Assembly: GCA_937905835.1 (NCBI GenBank)
Contig: CALCXK010000054.1
Coordinates: forward strand, 1-64,000
Origin: an uncultured Ilumatobacter sp.
GTDB taxonomy: Bacteria > Actinomycetota > Acidimicrobiia > Acidimicrobiales > Ilumatobacteraceae
DNA length: 64,000 nt
Direction: 5' to 3'
The translations under genes and the position numbers were made by a program. Within the stretch, counting starts at the first letter, position 1. Every line of letters begins with the position of its first letter. This document shows, piece by piece, positions 1 to 9,135 of this stretch. The notes under the pieces are model-generated. The model saw nothing but the letters and a program-made list of their open reading frames with translations. It was not told where the DNA came from and searched no databases.

Positions 1-1162
1 CGAGCGATGTCGTCGCGTAGACCGCTGTTTGGATCGACACGAACACCAACCCGACCGATGCGCCACGTCCGAACGAGAGCGCACCGAGCACCTGGACTGG
101 CGTGTCGAGGGTGGCGAGCGCGAATGATGCCGTGAAGACGGCGGTCAACGCCGAACCGACGACCATCAGTCGGCGTGGGCCGACCACTCGGTAGAGGCGC
201 TGACCCAGCAGGTTCGACAGCAGGAAGATGCCGGCGGCCTGCGGAGCCTGCACGAGGCCGCTTGTCGTCGCCGAGAACCCGCGCAGCGTCTGCATGTACA
301 GCGGGAGGACGATGATCCATCCGAAGAACCCGGTGTACACGAACGGTGCCAAAATGTTGATGGTTTGGAAGTGTCGTTCCTGGAGGAGGCGGAGCTTCAG
401 CATTGGCTGTTCGTGGCGAAGTTCGACGACGACAAGCAACACTGCAGCAACGACGCCGACTGCGGCGAGCCCGAGAACCTTGGGAGACGTCCAGCCTTCT
501 TCGGGACCAATCGTGAGGGTGTAGATGAGCACGCTGGCGGCGATGGCCGACAGCACGAACCCGGCCGTGTCGAACCGTCCGGCGGCTCCCTCGGTCGCGT
601 GGTCGGTGGAGCCACCTCGGAGCCACAACACGCCGAGTGCGATCGCCGCTACACCCATCGGACCGTTGATGAAAAAGATCCATCGCCATGACACATGGTC
701 AACGAGGATGCCGCCGAGCACAGGCCCGACCGCTGGTGCGATGACCACCACACTGAGCACACCGATGGCAGCTTTGGCTCGTTCGGCCATCGGATACGCA
801 CGGAAGAGCATGGCGCTTCCGACGGGGGTGAGCAGGCCGCCACCGATGCCTTGCAAGACGCGTAGTGCGACCAGTTGGTCGAGCGTTTGTGCGGCACCAC
901 ACGCCAACGAGATGGCGACGAAGACGACGAGTGCGGTGACGAAGACTCGCTTGGATCCGAAGCGATCAGCAAGCCAGCCCGCAGCCGGGATCATCGCCGC
1001 GAGGCTTAACAGGTAGCCGACGGCGACCCACTCGATGTCGGTGGATGCGACAGTAAACTCTTCTGCAAGCGTCGGCAACGCGACATTGACCATCGTGCCG
1101 TCCATCACTGTCATGAACACGGCGAGGACGTAGACGACCATCACTCGAGTCCGATAGAGCAT
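1..1162 (-). CDS. DHA2-type MFS drug transporter, 3' end cut by window
   Basis: The reverse strand is open from the window edge to an ATG at 1162, with an in-frame ATG at 1141 as the alternative start; neither has a clear ribosome binding site. The translation begins with a first membrane segment containing 'MDGTMVNVALP', the motif C-like signature of the 14-helix DHA2 family, followed by 'GWLADRFGSKRVF' (the MFS loop 2-3 motif) and 'LQGIGGGLLTPVGSAML'. About 385 residues are visible, so the last third is missing. The family exports drugs and other small molecules using the proton gradient. It is divergent from the hrpA-like gene with about 90 bp between them, which must hold both promoters. 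The substrate cannot be told from the sequence. Confidence 0.85.
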   Translation of the reverse strand, partial: MLYRTRVMVVYVLAVFMTVMDGTMVNVALPTLAEEFTVASTDIEWVAVGYLLSLAAMIPAAGWLADRFGSKRVFVTALVVFVAISLACGAAQTLDQLVALRVLQGIGGGLLTPVGSAMLFRAYPMAERAKAAIGVLSVVVIAPAVGPVLGGILVDHVSWRWIFFINGPMGVAAIALGVLWLRGGSTDHATEGAAGRFDTAGFVLSAIAASVLIYTLTIGPEEGWTSPKVLGLAAVGVVAAVLLVVVELRHEQPMLKLRLLQERHFQTINILAPFVYTGFFGWIIVLPLYMQTLRGFSATTSGLVQAPQAAGIFLLSNLLGQRLYRVVGPRRLMVVGSALTAVFTASFALATLDTPVQVLGALSFGRGASVGLVFVSIQTAVYATTSL

Positions 1163-1252
1163 GCAGCGAACGCTACGAGTTCGATGCAGTGTCGGACGCT
1201 TTGGACGGCCGTTCGCGTGGCAGTCGGCTGAGCTGCTGCCAGGCTGGCCGCC

Positions 1253-4200
1253 GTGACGTCAGGATCCGGACGCTCTCGACCGAAACGGTCGCAGGGGAAT
1301 CCGGAAGCCCGCGCCCAAGCGGCTGCAGCGATCGTCGCTGAACAACGACTGACGTACCCCGAGTCGCTTCCGATTACCGAGCGCCACGACGAGTTGCTCA
1401 AGGTGATTCGAGAGAACCAGGTGGTGATCGTCGCCGGGGAAACCGGTTCTGGCAAGAGCACCCAGATCCCGAAGCTGTGCCTGGAAGCAGGGCGTGGTGT
1501 TGCCGGCCTGATTGGGCACACCCAACCGCGCCGCGTTGCTGCCCGCACGATTGGCGAACGCATTGCTGATGAACTCGGATCGAAGCTCGGTGACGACGTC
1601 GGCTACACCGTCCGCTTCACCGATCAAGTGGGCGAGCGGACGTTGATCAAGGTGATGACCGACGGCATCCTGCTGGCCGAAATTCAGCGTGATCGGATGT
1701 TGCGCAGGTACGACACGCTGATCATCGACGAGGCACACGAACGCAGCCTAAACATCGACTTCATCCTCGGCTACCTGAAACAGCTGTTGCCGAAGCGACC
1801 GGACCTCAAGGTGATTGTCACCTCGGCCACCATCGACACAACTCGATTTGCCGGGCACTTCTCTGCGCCACCGCAGGACGACCCGAATGGCGCACTCATT
1901 CCTGCTCCGATCATCGAAGTCGTGGGTCGGACATTCCCGGTCGAGGTTCGCTACCGCCCCTATGGGCCGGACAACGAAGAGGACCCCGACGACCGTCGCG
2001 ACCAGGTGCAGGCTGTGCTCGACGCCGTCGACGAACTCACCCGAGCAGGCGATGGCGACGTGCTCGTGTTTCTCTCGGGCGAGCGTGAGATTCATGACGC
2101 GACCGACGCGTTGAAGCGTCACCAGGCAGGTCGAGCTCGCCCGCTCGAGATCCTGCCGCTGTACGCACGCCTGTCGTCAGCAGAGCAGCAGCGGGTGTTC
2201 AAGCCGTCCGGTAAGCAGCGGGTTGTGCTGGCGACGAACGTGGCTGAGACCTCGCTGACCGTGCCCGGCGTGCGATACGTCGTCGACACGGGCACGGCCC
2301 GCGTGTCTCGATACAGCAAGCGGCTCAAGGTCCAGCGGTTACCGATCGAGCCCGTGTCGCAAGCCTCGGCCAACCAGCGATCGGGTCGCTGCGGCCGTGT
2401 TGCTCCAGGCATCGCCATTCGCCTGTTTGGCCACGACGAGTTTGTCGAACGGCCTGAGTTCACCGACCCGGAGATCCTGCGCACGAACCTGGCCTCGGTC
2501 ATCCTGCAGATGACGGCAATCGGGCTCGGCGACGTCGGCAACTTCCCGTTCGTTGAGCCGCCCGATTCGTCGATGATTCGCGACGGCTACGCGCTACTCG
2601 AAGAGCTGGCCGCGATCGTTCCGGCCGAACGCGGCGTCACCGAACGCGAGCTGACCTCGATCGGGCGCGACCTTGCGAAGCTGCCGGTCGACCCTCGGCT
2701 CGGGCGAATGCTGCTCGCAGCCGCCGACCTGGGCTGTGTCCGTGAGATACTTGTCATCGCTTCGGCACTGTCAATCCAAGACCCGCGAGAGCGTCCGCAG
2801 GAGAAGATCGAACAGGCAAACGAGTTCCACAACCGATGGAAGGTCGAAGGCTCCGACCTGCTCTCGATCGTGGCGCTGTGGGACTACCTACGCCTCAAGC
2901 AGCGCGAGTTGTCGGGCAACCAGTTCCGACGGATGTGTCGCGAGGAGTACCTCAACTACCTGCGGGTTCGCGAGTGGACCGACCTCTACAGCCAGCTCCG
3001 TCGAGTCGCCGGTGAGCTGAAGATCAGGCCGAGTGCGGGGCCTAAAGAAAGCCACCCCGACCACGTTCATCAGGCAGTGCTCGCCGGGCTCCTCTCCCAG
3101 ATCGGTCTGCGTGATCGCGAGACACGCGAGTACCGCGGAGCGCGTGACGCACGGTTTGTGATCGCCCGTGGCTCGGTCATCGGTCGCAAGCAGCCCGATT
3201 GGGTAATGGCTGCCGAACTCGTCGAGACCAATCGGCTCTATGGCCGGAGGGTCGCAGCGATCAAGCCCGAGTGGATTGAGAAGTCGGCCGAGCACTTGGT
3301 CAAGAAGTCCTACGGCGAACCTCGATGGGATGCCAAGGCTGGTCGAGCGGTGTGCGTCGAGCAGGTGACGCTCTTCGGTATCCCGATCGTCACTGATCGG
3401 ATCATCGGGTACGACCAGATCGACATCGACGGCGCACGCGCGATGTTCATCCAGAAGGCGTTGGTCGAAGGGGAGTGGAGTAGCCACCAGAAGTTTGTGC
3501 AACGGAACCAGGAGTTCCTCGACCGAGTGCGACAGATGGCGGCACGCGTGCGCCGCATCGAACTCGTCGACGACGAGATGCTGTTCGACTTCTTCGACGG
3601 CCGCGTCGACGCCGACGTGACCGACACGCGCCGTTTCGACCGATGGTGGAAAGCGGAGCGGCAGCGCGATGGTCGGCTGCTCGACCTGACCGACGAGATG
3701 CTCGCCGATCGTGAACACGGGGCTGGCATCAGGCTCGAGGACTTTCCGGACGTCTGGCTGCACGGCGACATTGAGCTGCCACTCACGTATCGGTACGCCC
3801 CTGGTGAACCGCTCGACGGTGTCACGGTGCATATCCCACTCAACGCCATCAACCAGATCGAACCGGCGGGCTTTGCCTGGCAGATTGCTGGGCATCGCCC
3901 AGAAATCGTTGCCATGTTGGTCCGATCAGTTCAGAAGGATGTGCGGCGTCAGCTCGGCCCGATGGCCGAGATGGTCGAGGGAACAATCGAACGTGTACAG
4001 CAATTCGAGGCGGGCTCAATCCCGTTCCTGCACGCCGTTGCGGTTGGCCTGACGCGGGCCTCGGGTCTGCGCATCGATCCGTCGATATTCAACCCCTCGG
4101 TGCTCGATGACTACCTGAAGATGAACTTCGTGATCAGTACCGAGGTCGACGGTTCGACCGATGTCGTCGATGTCGGCGTCGACCTCGCAGCGATCAAAGC

Positions 4201-5125
4201 TCGCCAAGTCGGAGCGGCACGTCAGTCGATCGCGGCGGCAGCGCCGATCGAGGAGCGGCGCAACATCACGAGCTGGGATTTCGGCGATCTTGAACGCGTT
4301 GTCGCATCGTCGGACCTTGCGTTCGACGTGTTGGCGTACCCAACCTTGCTCGACATCGGCGACAGTGTGGCGTTGCGTGTTGTTACGAGCGCTGCGGTAC
4401 AGCAGCGCGCGATGCGCGGTGGCGTCCGTCGACTGCTGCTGTTGACCGCAGCGCCGAGCCGCAAGGTGGTCGAACAGCTACTGACAAACGCAGGGCGTCT
4501 GGCCCTGGCGACGGCCAACATGTCGATCGCTGTGCTGGCCGACGACTGCATCGCTGCTGCGGTCGACTATCTCCTCGACGAACACCTGCGAAGCGGCGGC
4601 CAATTGCCGTGGGCCGAAGCCGACTTCGAGTCGTTGCGCGAGCACGTGAAGAAGGCGTCGCCGGCACTGGCCCGCAATGCACTCGTGCAGGCCACCGCCG
4701 CGGTCGCTGCGACCGGTGCCGTGTACGCGAAGCTGGCGGCGCTTCGAGCCGGAACGTTGCAACCATCGGTCGACGACGCTCACCAACACCTCGGCCGGCT
4801 GGTGCGACCCGGCTTCGTGTTCAACACAGGAATTCAGCAACTTCCCGAGATCGAGCGGTATGTACGGGCCATCTTGGCGCGACTCGACGGGTTGGCCGGC
4901 ACGGTCGAGCGAGATCGCCGTCGGATGGTCGAAGTCGTAGCGATCGAGGCCCGCTACTCGGCGCTGTTGGAACGAATGCCGGCAAGCGAGATGACGCCAG
5001 CGATCGCCGCGCTGGCATGGGAGCTCGAAGAGTTGCGCGTCAGCGTGTTTGCTCAGGCGGTCGGTGCCCGTGGCCAGGTGAGTGTGAAGCGGATCTCCAC
5101 CACGCTGCAACGCCTCGGCGGATAA
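1253..5125 (+). CDS. hrpA: HrpA-type DEAH-box ATP-dependent RNA helicase
   Basis: A 1290-residue protein, the usual length for HrpA. Visible motifs are Walker A GETGSGKST (residues 62-70), DEAH (159-162), the SAT motif (191-193) and the motif VI-like QRSGRCGR (about 375-382). Then come the helicase-associated domains and a long C-terminal DUF3418-type region. The start is GTG at 1253. The family unwinds RNA; in Escherichia coli HrpA has roles in fimbrial mRNA processing and in rescuing stalled ribosomes. The next gene starts 47 bp downstream on the same strand after a palindrome (5126-5154). Family assignment is firm; the specific RNA target is unknown. Confidence 0.95.
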   Translation: MTSGSGRSRPKRSQGNPEARAQAAAAIVAEQRLTYPESLPITERHDELLKVIRENQVVIVAGETGSGKSTQIPKLCLEAGRGVAGLIGHTQPRRVAARTIGERIADELGSKLGDDVGYTVRFTDQVGERTLIKVMTDGILLAEIQRDRMLRRYDTLIIDEAHERSLNIDFILGYLKQLLPKRPDLKVIVTSATIDTTRFAGHFSAPPQDDPNGALIPAPIIEVVGRTFPVEVRYRPYGPDNEEDPDDRRDQVQAVLDAVDELTRAGDGDVLVFLSGEREIHDATDALKRHQAGRARPLEILPLYARLSSAEQQRVFKPSGKQRVVLATNVAETSLTVPGVRYVVDTGTARVSRYSKRLKVQRLPIEPVSQASANQRSGRCGRVAPGIAIRLFGHDEFVERPEFTDPEILRTNLASVILQMTAIGLGDVGNFPFVEPPDSSMIRDGYALLEELAAIVPAERGVTERELTSIGRDLAKLPVDPRLGRMLLAAADLGCVREILVIASALSIQDPRERPQEKIEQANEFHNRWKVEGSDLLSIVALWDYLRLKQRELSGNQFRRMCREEYLNYLRVREWTDLYSQLRRVAGELKIRPSAGPKESHPDHVHQAVLAGLLSQIGLRDRETREYRGARDARFVIARGSVIGRKQPDWVMAAELVETNRLYGRRVAAIKPEWIEKSAEHLVKKSYGEPRWDAKAGRAVCVEQVTLFGIPIVTDRIIGYDQIDIDGARAMFIQKALVEGEWSSHQKFVQRNQEFLDRVRQMAARVRRIELVDDEMLFDFFDGRVDADVTDTRRFDRWWKAERQRDGRLLDLTDEMLADREHGAGIRLEDFPDVWLHGDIELPLTYRYAPGEPLDGVTVHIPLNAINQIEPAGFAWQIAGHRPEIVAMLVRSVQKDVRRQLGPMAEMVEGTIERVQQFEAGSIPFLHAVAVGLTRASGLRIDPSIFNPSVLDDYLKMNFVISTEVDGSTDVVDVGVDLAAIKARQVGAARQSIAAAAPIEERRNITSWDFGDLERVVASSDLAFDVLAYPTLLDIGDSVALRVVTSAAVQQRAMRGGVRRLLLLTAAPSRKVVEQLLTNAGRLALATANMSIAVLADDCIAAAVDYLLDEHLRSGGQLPWAEADFESLREHVKKASPALARNALVQATAAVAATGAVYAKLAALRAGTLQPSVDDAHQHLGRLVRPGFVFNTGIQQLPEIERYVRAILARLDGLAGTVERDRRRMVEVVAIEARYSALLERMPASEMTPAIAALAWELEELRVSVFAQAVGARGQVSVKRISTTLQRLGG

Positions 5126-5154
5126 GACGACACGGTGCCAGGCACCAGGTTGTC
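5126..5154. repeat. Intergenic imperfect palindrome with GGTGCC-A-GGCACC core
   Basis: The core GGTGCC A GGCACC (5134-5146) is a perfect 6-1-6 palindrome. The arms extend outwards to 14 bp with three mismatches. It begins directly after the stop codon of the helicase gene and ends 18 bp before the ATG of the M20 peptidase. A small second hairpin (CTCT-GCG-AGAG) follows. It could be an RNA processing hairpin or a member of a repeated palindrome family; compare 34496-34526, 52829-52843 and 62609-62621. Confidence 0.5.
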
Positions 5155-5172
5155 CTCTGCGAGAGTTACAGG

Positions 5173-6555
5173 ATGGACGATCGTGAACTCGACCCGCTGA
5201 CCGCCGGCACCGTTGCACTGTTGCAGACGCTGATTCGCAACGAGTGCGTCAACGACGGTACTGCCGAGTCGGGCCACGAGACCCGCAACGCCGACGTCCT
5301 CCAAGGCGTGATCGAAGGGCCCGGTGTGGTTGTTGAGCGGTTCGGGCCGACTGCGGACCGGATGTCGATCATCGGCCGTATCGAAGGCTCAGACCCGAAC
5401 GCACCCAGCCTCTGCCTGATGGGCCATACCGACGTCGTGCCGGTCAATCGTGATGGTTGGGACAACGACCCGTTCGGTGGCGAGTTGATCACATCACCTG
5501 ACGGCGTTGACGAGGTCTGGGGCCGCGGCGCCGTCGACATGCTCAACCTCACTGCGTCGATGGCCGTCGCCTTCCGCCACTTGGCCGACGACGCTGCTGT
5601 CGGCCGATTCAGGCCGACCGGCGACCTCATCTACTTCGGTGTGGCTGACGAGGAAGCCGGGAGCGCACATGGTGCCCGCTGGGTGGCAGACAACCACGCC
5701 GACTCCATGCGTGCCGACTACGTGCTGACCGAGAACGGGGGTATCCACTCCGGCCCAGCTGAGTCGCCGTTCATCAGCGTGAACGTCGCAGAAAAGGGTG
5801 TGGCCTGGCGTCGACTCATTGTGCGCGGTACGCCGGGCCACGGTTCGACACCGTTCCGTGGCGACAACGCACTGGTCAAAGCGGCCGGCGTCATTCAACG
5901 GCTTGCCGACTACCGATCGAAACCCCGATTCACTGAACTTTGGCGGACCCGAGTCGACACGCTCGGCCTCACGCCCGAGTGGGCTGATGCACTGCTTGAC
6001 GAATCGAAAATCGACGACTTCCTCGACGACCTGCCGGTCCCGAAGCTCGCTGCGTACCTCCATGCCTGCACGCACACGACGTTCTCGCCGAATCTGCTCG
6101 ACGGGGGGTTGATGAAGACGAACGTGGTGCCTGACACGGTGCTCATCGAGGTCGACGTGCGCACGCTGCCGGGTGACGGACCCGACGAGGTCGAGGCGCA
6201 CCTGCGGAACGCACTCGGTGACCTCGCTGACCATGTTGAGGTTGAGCCGATCATGAACGACGAATCGTCGATCAGCCAGATCGACACGCCGCTGTGGGAC
6301 GCGCTGCACCGTGCGGTCAACGTACCGTTCCCAACCGCCACGCTGACGCCGCAGATGATCGTGGGGTTCACCGATTCGCGGATCTACCGCGAGATGGGTG
6401 CGGTTGCTTACGGCGCAGGGCTACTCAGCCCGTCACTTGATTCCAGTGAGTTCGGATCCCGATTCCACGGCCACAACGAACGCATCGATGTCGAGTCGTT
6501 GGCACTCACGACCCGTTTATGGGATCACGTCTGCCGCGACCTGCTTGCCAAGTAG
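5173..6555 (+). CDS. M20 family metallopeptidase
   Basis: A 460-residue zinc-dependent hydrolase of the M20/ArgE/DapE/carboxypeptidase G2 superfamily. Metal-ligand motifs are in order: GHTDVVP (His85, Asp87), GRGAVDM (Asp122), ADEEAG (the Glu160-Glu161 pair) and a later GHGS loop in the dimerisation domain. The ATG at 5173 follows 'ACAGG' and gives the family's normal N-terminus, although the frame is open further upstream inside the helicase gene. Such enzymes hydrolyse peptide or N-acyl amino-acid bonds in the cytoplasm. The substrate cannot be assigned. Its 3' end overlaps the convergent enoyl-CoA hydratase gene by 31 bp. Confidence 0.9.
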   Translation: MDDRELDPLTAGTVALLQTLIRNECVNDGTAESGHETRNADVLQGVIEGPGVVVERFGPTADRMSIIGRIEGSDPNAPSLCLMGHTDVVPVNRDGWDNDPFGGELITSPDGVDEVWGRGAVDMLNLTASMAVAFRHLADDAAVGRFRPTGDLIYFGVADEEAGSAHGARWVADNHADSMRADYVLTENGGIHSGPAESPFISVNVAEKGVAWRRLIVRGTPGHGSTPFRGDNALVKAAGVIQRLADYRSKPRFTELWRTRVDTLGLTPEWADALLDESKIDDFLDDLPVPKLAAYLHACTHTTFSPNLLDGGLMKTNVVPDTVLIEVDVRTLPGDGPDEVEAHLRNALGDLADHVEVEPIMNDESSISQIDTPLWDALHRAVNVPFPTATLTPQMIVGFTDSRIYREMGAVAYGAGLLSPSLDSSEFGSRFHGHNERIDVESLALTTRLWDHVCRDLLAK

Positions 6556-7304
6556 CGGCGCGCAGCGTCTTTCGCTTCGGGGTCGGCCATTGCGGCCCCG
6601 AGCAGGTCGGCGTCGCTCCATGCGCCGCCAGTTGCCGCCATGTTCTCGAGTACGACGTTGACCTGGCGCTTGGTCGCACGCACAACCGACGGCGCCTTAT
6701 TCGCGATCGAGGTGGCGAGTTCGTCGACAGCCGACTCGAGGTCTGAGCGTGGGACGACCCGGTTAAGAAAGCCGATCGAACGGGCCTCCTCGGCATCGAA
6801 CGGTCGGCAGGTGAGGACCAGTTCGCGCGTGATCGCAGGGCCGATCTCACGGACGAGACGCGGGATGCCGCCCCAGGCGAGCGGAATGCCGAGGTCGACC
6901 TCGGGAATCGAAAAGACCGTGTCGTCGGCCGCAATTCGGAGGTCACACACACCGGCCAAGACAACCCCGCCACCGACGCAAGGCCCCTTGATCGCAGCGA
7001 TCGACAAGGCAGACATTCGCTCCATCGCCTCGGCCATCAGCCGACCGAGGTCGGCCTGTTCTCGCGGTGATACCCCGCTTTCACCGTGGCCCGCGAACTC
7101 CCGGAGATCGAAACCCGATGAGAAGGCGCGACCCTCACCCGTGACGATGACGACGACGGCGTCGGTCGTGTCAAACCAGGCGGCGGCCTGGGCGATTTCG
7201 GCGAGCGGTACGACGCCCAGTGGGTTGAGTTGCTTGGGCTGGGTGAGTGTCAGTCGGCCAATCCGGTCGGCGACTTCGGCGCGCAGGGTCGTGAACTCAG
7301 GCAT
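6525..7304 (-). CDS. Enoyl-CoA hydratase/isomerase family protein
   Basis: A 259-residue crotonase-fold protein. It shows the oxyanion-hole segments 'GEGRAFSSGFDL' and 'KGPCVGGGVVLAG', and 'VDLGIPLAWGGIPRL', where the second catalytic acid usually sits. ATG at 7304 is chosen; an in-frame GTG at 7319 would add five residues. These enzymes hydrate or isomerise enoyl-CoA thioesters, usually in fatty-acid or side-chain beta-oxidation. It is convergent with the M20 peptidase gene and overlaps its end. A second paralogue lies at 21328-22206. Confidence 0.88.
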   Translation of the reverse strand: MPEFTTLRAEVADRIGRLTLTQPKQLNPLGVVPLAEIAQAAAWFDTTDAVVVIVTGEGRAFSSGFDLREFAGHGESGVSPREQADLGRLMAEAMERMSALSIAAIKGPCVGGGVVLAGVCDLRIAADDTVFSIPEVDLGIPLAWGGIPRLVREIGPAITRELVLTCRPFDAEEARSIGFLNRVVPRSDLESAVDELATSIANKAPSVVRATKRQVNVVLENMAATGGAWSDADLLGAAMADPEAKDAARRYLASRSRQT

Positions 7305-7411
7305 CGCCGATGTTCGCACACACCCGGTGCCACGATGCGACCAGACCGCGTGCTGATCACGGGAAAGCAGCAGAACAGCAGGGTCGATGTGCTGTGCCTG
7401 TCACGCCGAGG

Positions 7412-8317
7412 TCAGTCTCTTTGGTAGCGACCGGGCGCAACTTCTTTGGCTTCGCCTCGTTTGAGCATCCGGGCAACGTGCATTTCGGCGCTACGCGTCT
7501 CGACCGAGTCGGCAAACGAGTGCTCGACGTGCGGGCGGTAGATGAATCGGTGCGCTCGCATGTCGTCGATTGTCTTCGGCTCGGTGAGGAAGTCGAGCAT
7601 TGCGTCGTGGCGGCTGCCGATCACTGCGGTGAAGGCGTCGACCATCTCGACGAAGGTCTCGCGCCCTTCGATCACTCCCTTGTGATGGAACGTGACGTAA
7701 AAGTCGGCTTCTTCATCGCGCACCTTGGCGAGGCTGGCCTCGAAGTCCTCGAGGTCGCTCCATACGTCGCCGTAGTACGGGCCAAAGCCGGTGAGGTCGA
7801 TGTCCGACAGGAAGAACACGCCGTCCATTCGGAAGCCGCTGTGACCTCGCGTGTGGCCGGGCAAGTGAACCGCTTCGACCTTTGTGCCGCCACCGAGGTC
7901 GAACACGTGACCGGCGGTGAAGCCCTGAGCGTCTGGTCGGGGCGTGTAGTGGAACTCGTCGAGGACGAGCGCCGAGAACGTGTCACGGGCTTCGCCGGTC
8001 AACCCGTAGACCTCCATGAGCCCGTCGATGCTCTGGGCACCGACCAAGTCGGCTTCGTGGATGTGAAGACGCGAGTCGGCGAAGAACCCGTTGCCACACA
8101 TGTGGTCTTCGTGGCTGTGTGAGTTGATAACGGCATCGATCGCGACAGGTGCGCCACCTTTGGCAACCACGGTGGTCGACGGATCGATCAACACGGTTTC
8201 GCCAGCTCCTCGCACGAGCAGCGAGTTCCCCGATGGGTAGGCCCCATTGTTCTCACCGACCAGCACGCTGACCGTGTTGGTTAATTGTCGTTCTCCGTCG
8301 CCCCAGTCAGTGATCAC
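7412..8317 (-). CDS. Metallo-beta-lactamase-fold hydrolase
   Basis: A 301-residue protein with the metal-binding motif HSHEDH (His67, His69, Asp71, His72), then 'HLPGHTRGHSGF' with the next histidine, 'FFLSDIDLTG' with the bridging aspartate, and 'TFHHKG' near the end. The start is GTG at 8317. The family covers glyoxalase II, quorum-quenching lactonases, thioesterases and flavin diiron relatives. No feature narrows the substrate. It lies between the hydratase and msrB, all on the minus strand, with 43 bp to msrB. Confidence 0.85.
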   Translation of the reverse strand: MITDWGDGERQLTNTVSVLVGENNGAYPSGNSLLVRGAGETVLIDPSTTVVAKGGAPVAIDAVINSHSHEDHMCGNGFFADSRLHIHEADLVGAQSIDGLMEVYGLTGEARDTFSALVLDEFHYTPRPDAQGFTAGHVFDLGGGTKVEAVHLPGHTRGHSGFRMDGVFFLSDIDLTGFGPYYGDVWSDLEDFEASLAKVRDEEADFYVTFHHKGVIEGRETFVEMVDAFTAVIGSRHDAMLDFLTEPKTIDDMRAHRFIYRPHVEHSFADSVETRSAEMHVARMLKRGEAKEVAPGRYQRD

Positions 8318-8360
8318 GCCAGCGAAACTACAACGTCTCGCGTCGCTGCAGCCTTGTCGG

Positions 8361-8777
8361 TCAGTTGGCGGGCTTGAGGTTGAGTGACGCCGAGTTCATG
8401 CAGAATCGGTCGCCGGTCGGTGCCGGGCCATCGGGGAAGACGTGCCCGAGGTGCGCGCCGCACTTGGCGCAGACAGTCTCGGTTCGGGTCATTCCGTGGG
8501 AAGTGTCGGTGCGGTTTTTTATCTTGGACGCGTCGAGTGGCTGAGAGAAGCTCGGCCAGCCGCAGCCTGCGTCGTACTTCGTCTCGGACGAGAACAGCTC
8601 GGCGTCACAGACGATGCAGTGATAGGTGCCGTTGTCGGTGGTGTCGTGGTAGATGCCAGTAAACGGACGCTCGGTTCCGGCGTGCTGGGTGACCTGGTAT
8701 TGCTCGGGCGTCAGCCGATCGCGAAGCTCCGCGTCGGACGGGAATGCGGCTGTGTCGTTCTGCTCGTTCTCGGCCAT
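8361..8777 (-). CDS. msrB: Peptide-methionine (R)-S-oxide reductase
   Basis: A 138-residue MsrB that reduces methionine-R-sulfoxide in oxidised proteins. The zinc cysteines are Cys54/Cys57 and Cys103/Cys106. The catalytic cysteine is Cys126 in 'GDRFCMNSASL', preceded by the family block 'GAHLGHVFPDGP'. ATG at 8777 is chosen because it gives the usual length; an ATG at 8804 would add nine residues. 'GCGWPSF', which forms part of the active site, is present. This is a cytosolic repair enzyme with a confident call. Confidence 0.95.
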   Translation of the reverse strand: MAENEQNDTAAFPSDAELRDRLTPEQYQVTQHAGTERPFTGIYHDTTDNGTYHCIVCDAELFSSETKYDAGCGWPSFSQPLDASKIKNRTDTSHGMTRTETVCAKCGAHLGHVFPDGPAPTGDRFCMNSASLNLKPAN

Positions 8778-8864
8778 GGCTCCATGCTGCCAAGTCCCGG
8801 GCACGGCCGCAGCATCCGGATCTGAGTTTCGCGGTTGTTGCGTTGGATGTTCGCGCTTGGTTAC

Positions 8865-9071
8865 TCACCTTTCGCTCTGGGTTACGGCTCTCTTTGCAGC
8901 CGACTTGTGACTGTCACTACCGTCGTGTTCGTCGGTCACGCATTCGACCAGCTCACCAGCGTCGACATCTCGAATGATCCTGCGAGCGACGAGCACTCGC
9001 AAGACCGGGTCGTGTTCGGCTTGGTCGAGGGAGAAAGCAGTGCTGGCAAGTCCAGCGTCAGGTGGACACAC
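8865..9071 (-). CDS. Possible small hypothetical protein
   Basis: A 68-residue reading frame in an otherwise gene-free gap (8805-9135). Its middle part shows codon use like the neighbours, with many G/C third positions, and it reads as an acidic sequence around 'SLDQAEHDPVLRVLVARR' and 'VDAGELVECVTDEHD'. I do not recognise a family and there is no clear ribosome binding site. It could be a small gene or a worn fragment of a larger one. The rest of the gap shows nothing I can support. Confidence 0.28.
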   Translation of the reverse strand: MCPPDAGLASTAFSLDQAEHDPVLRVLVARRIIRDVDAGELVECVTDEHDGSDSHKSAAKRAVTQSER

Positions 9072-9135
9072 CTGCTGCCGCCCATCTCGTCGTGTTGAGG
9101 GAAACCGGCGTCGGATTCGGGAAAGCTGGAGGGAC

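Noticed and set aside
2888..3895. Long open frame (335 codons) on the minus strand inside the helicase gene
   Set aside because: It is a shadow of hrpA caused by high GC; there are no domains and the plus-strand helicase motifs are continuous across it.
4609..5172. Extended N-terminus of the M20 peptidase reaching into the helicase gene
   Set aside because: Those 188 residues are Arg-rich out-of-frame helicase sequence; the family N-terminus begins at ATG 5173.
7310..8122. 270-codon plus-strand frame opposite the metallo-beta-lactamase-fold gene
   Set aside because: The minus strand carries the full HSHEDH metal site; the plus frame has no recognisable domain.
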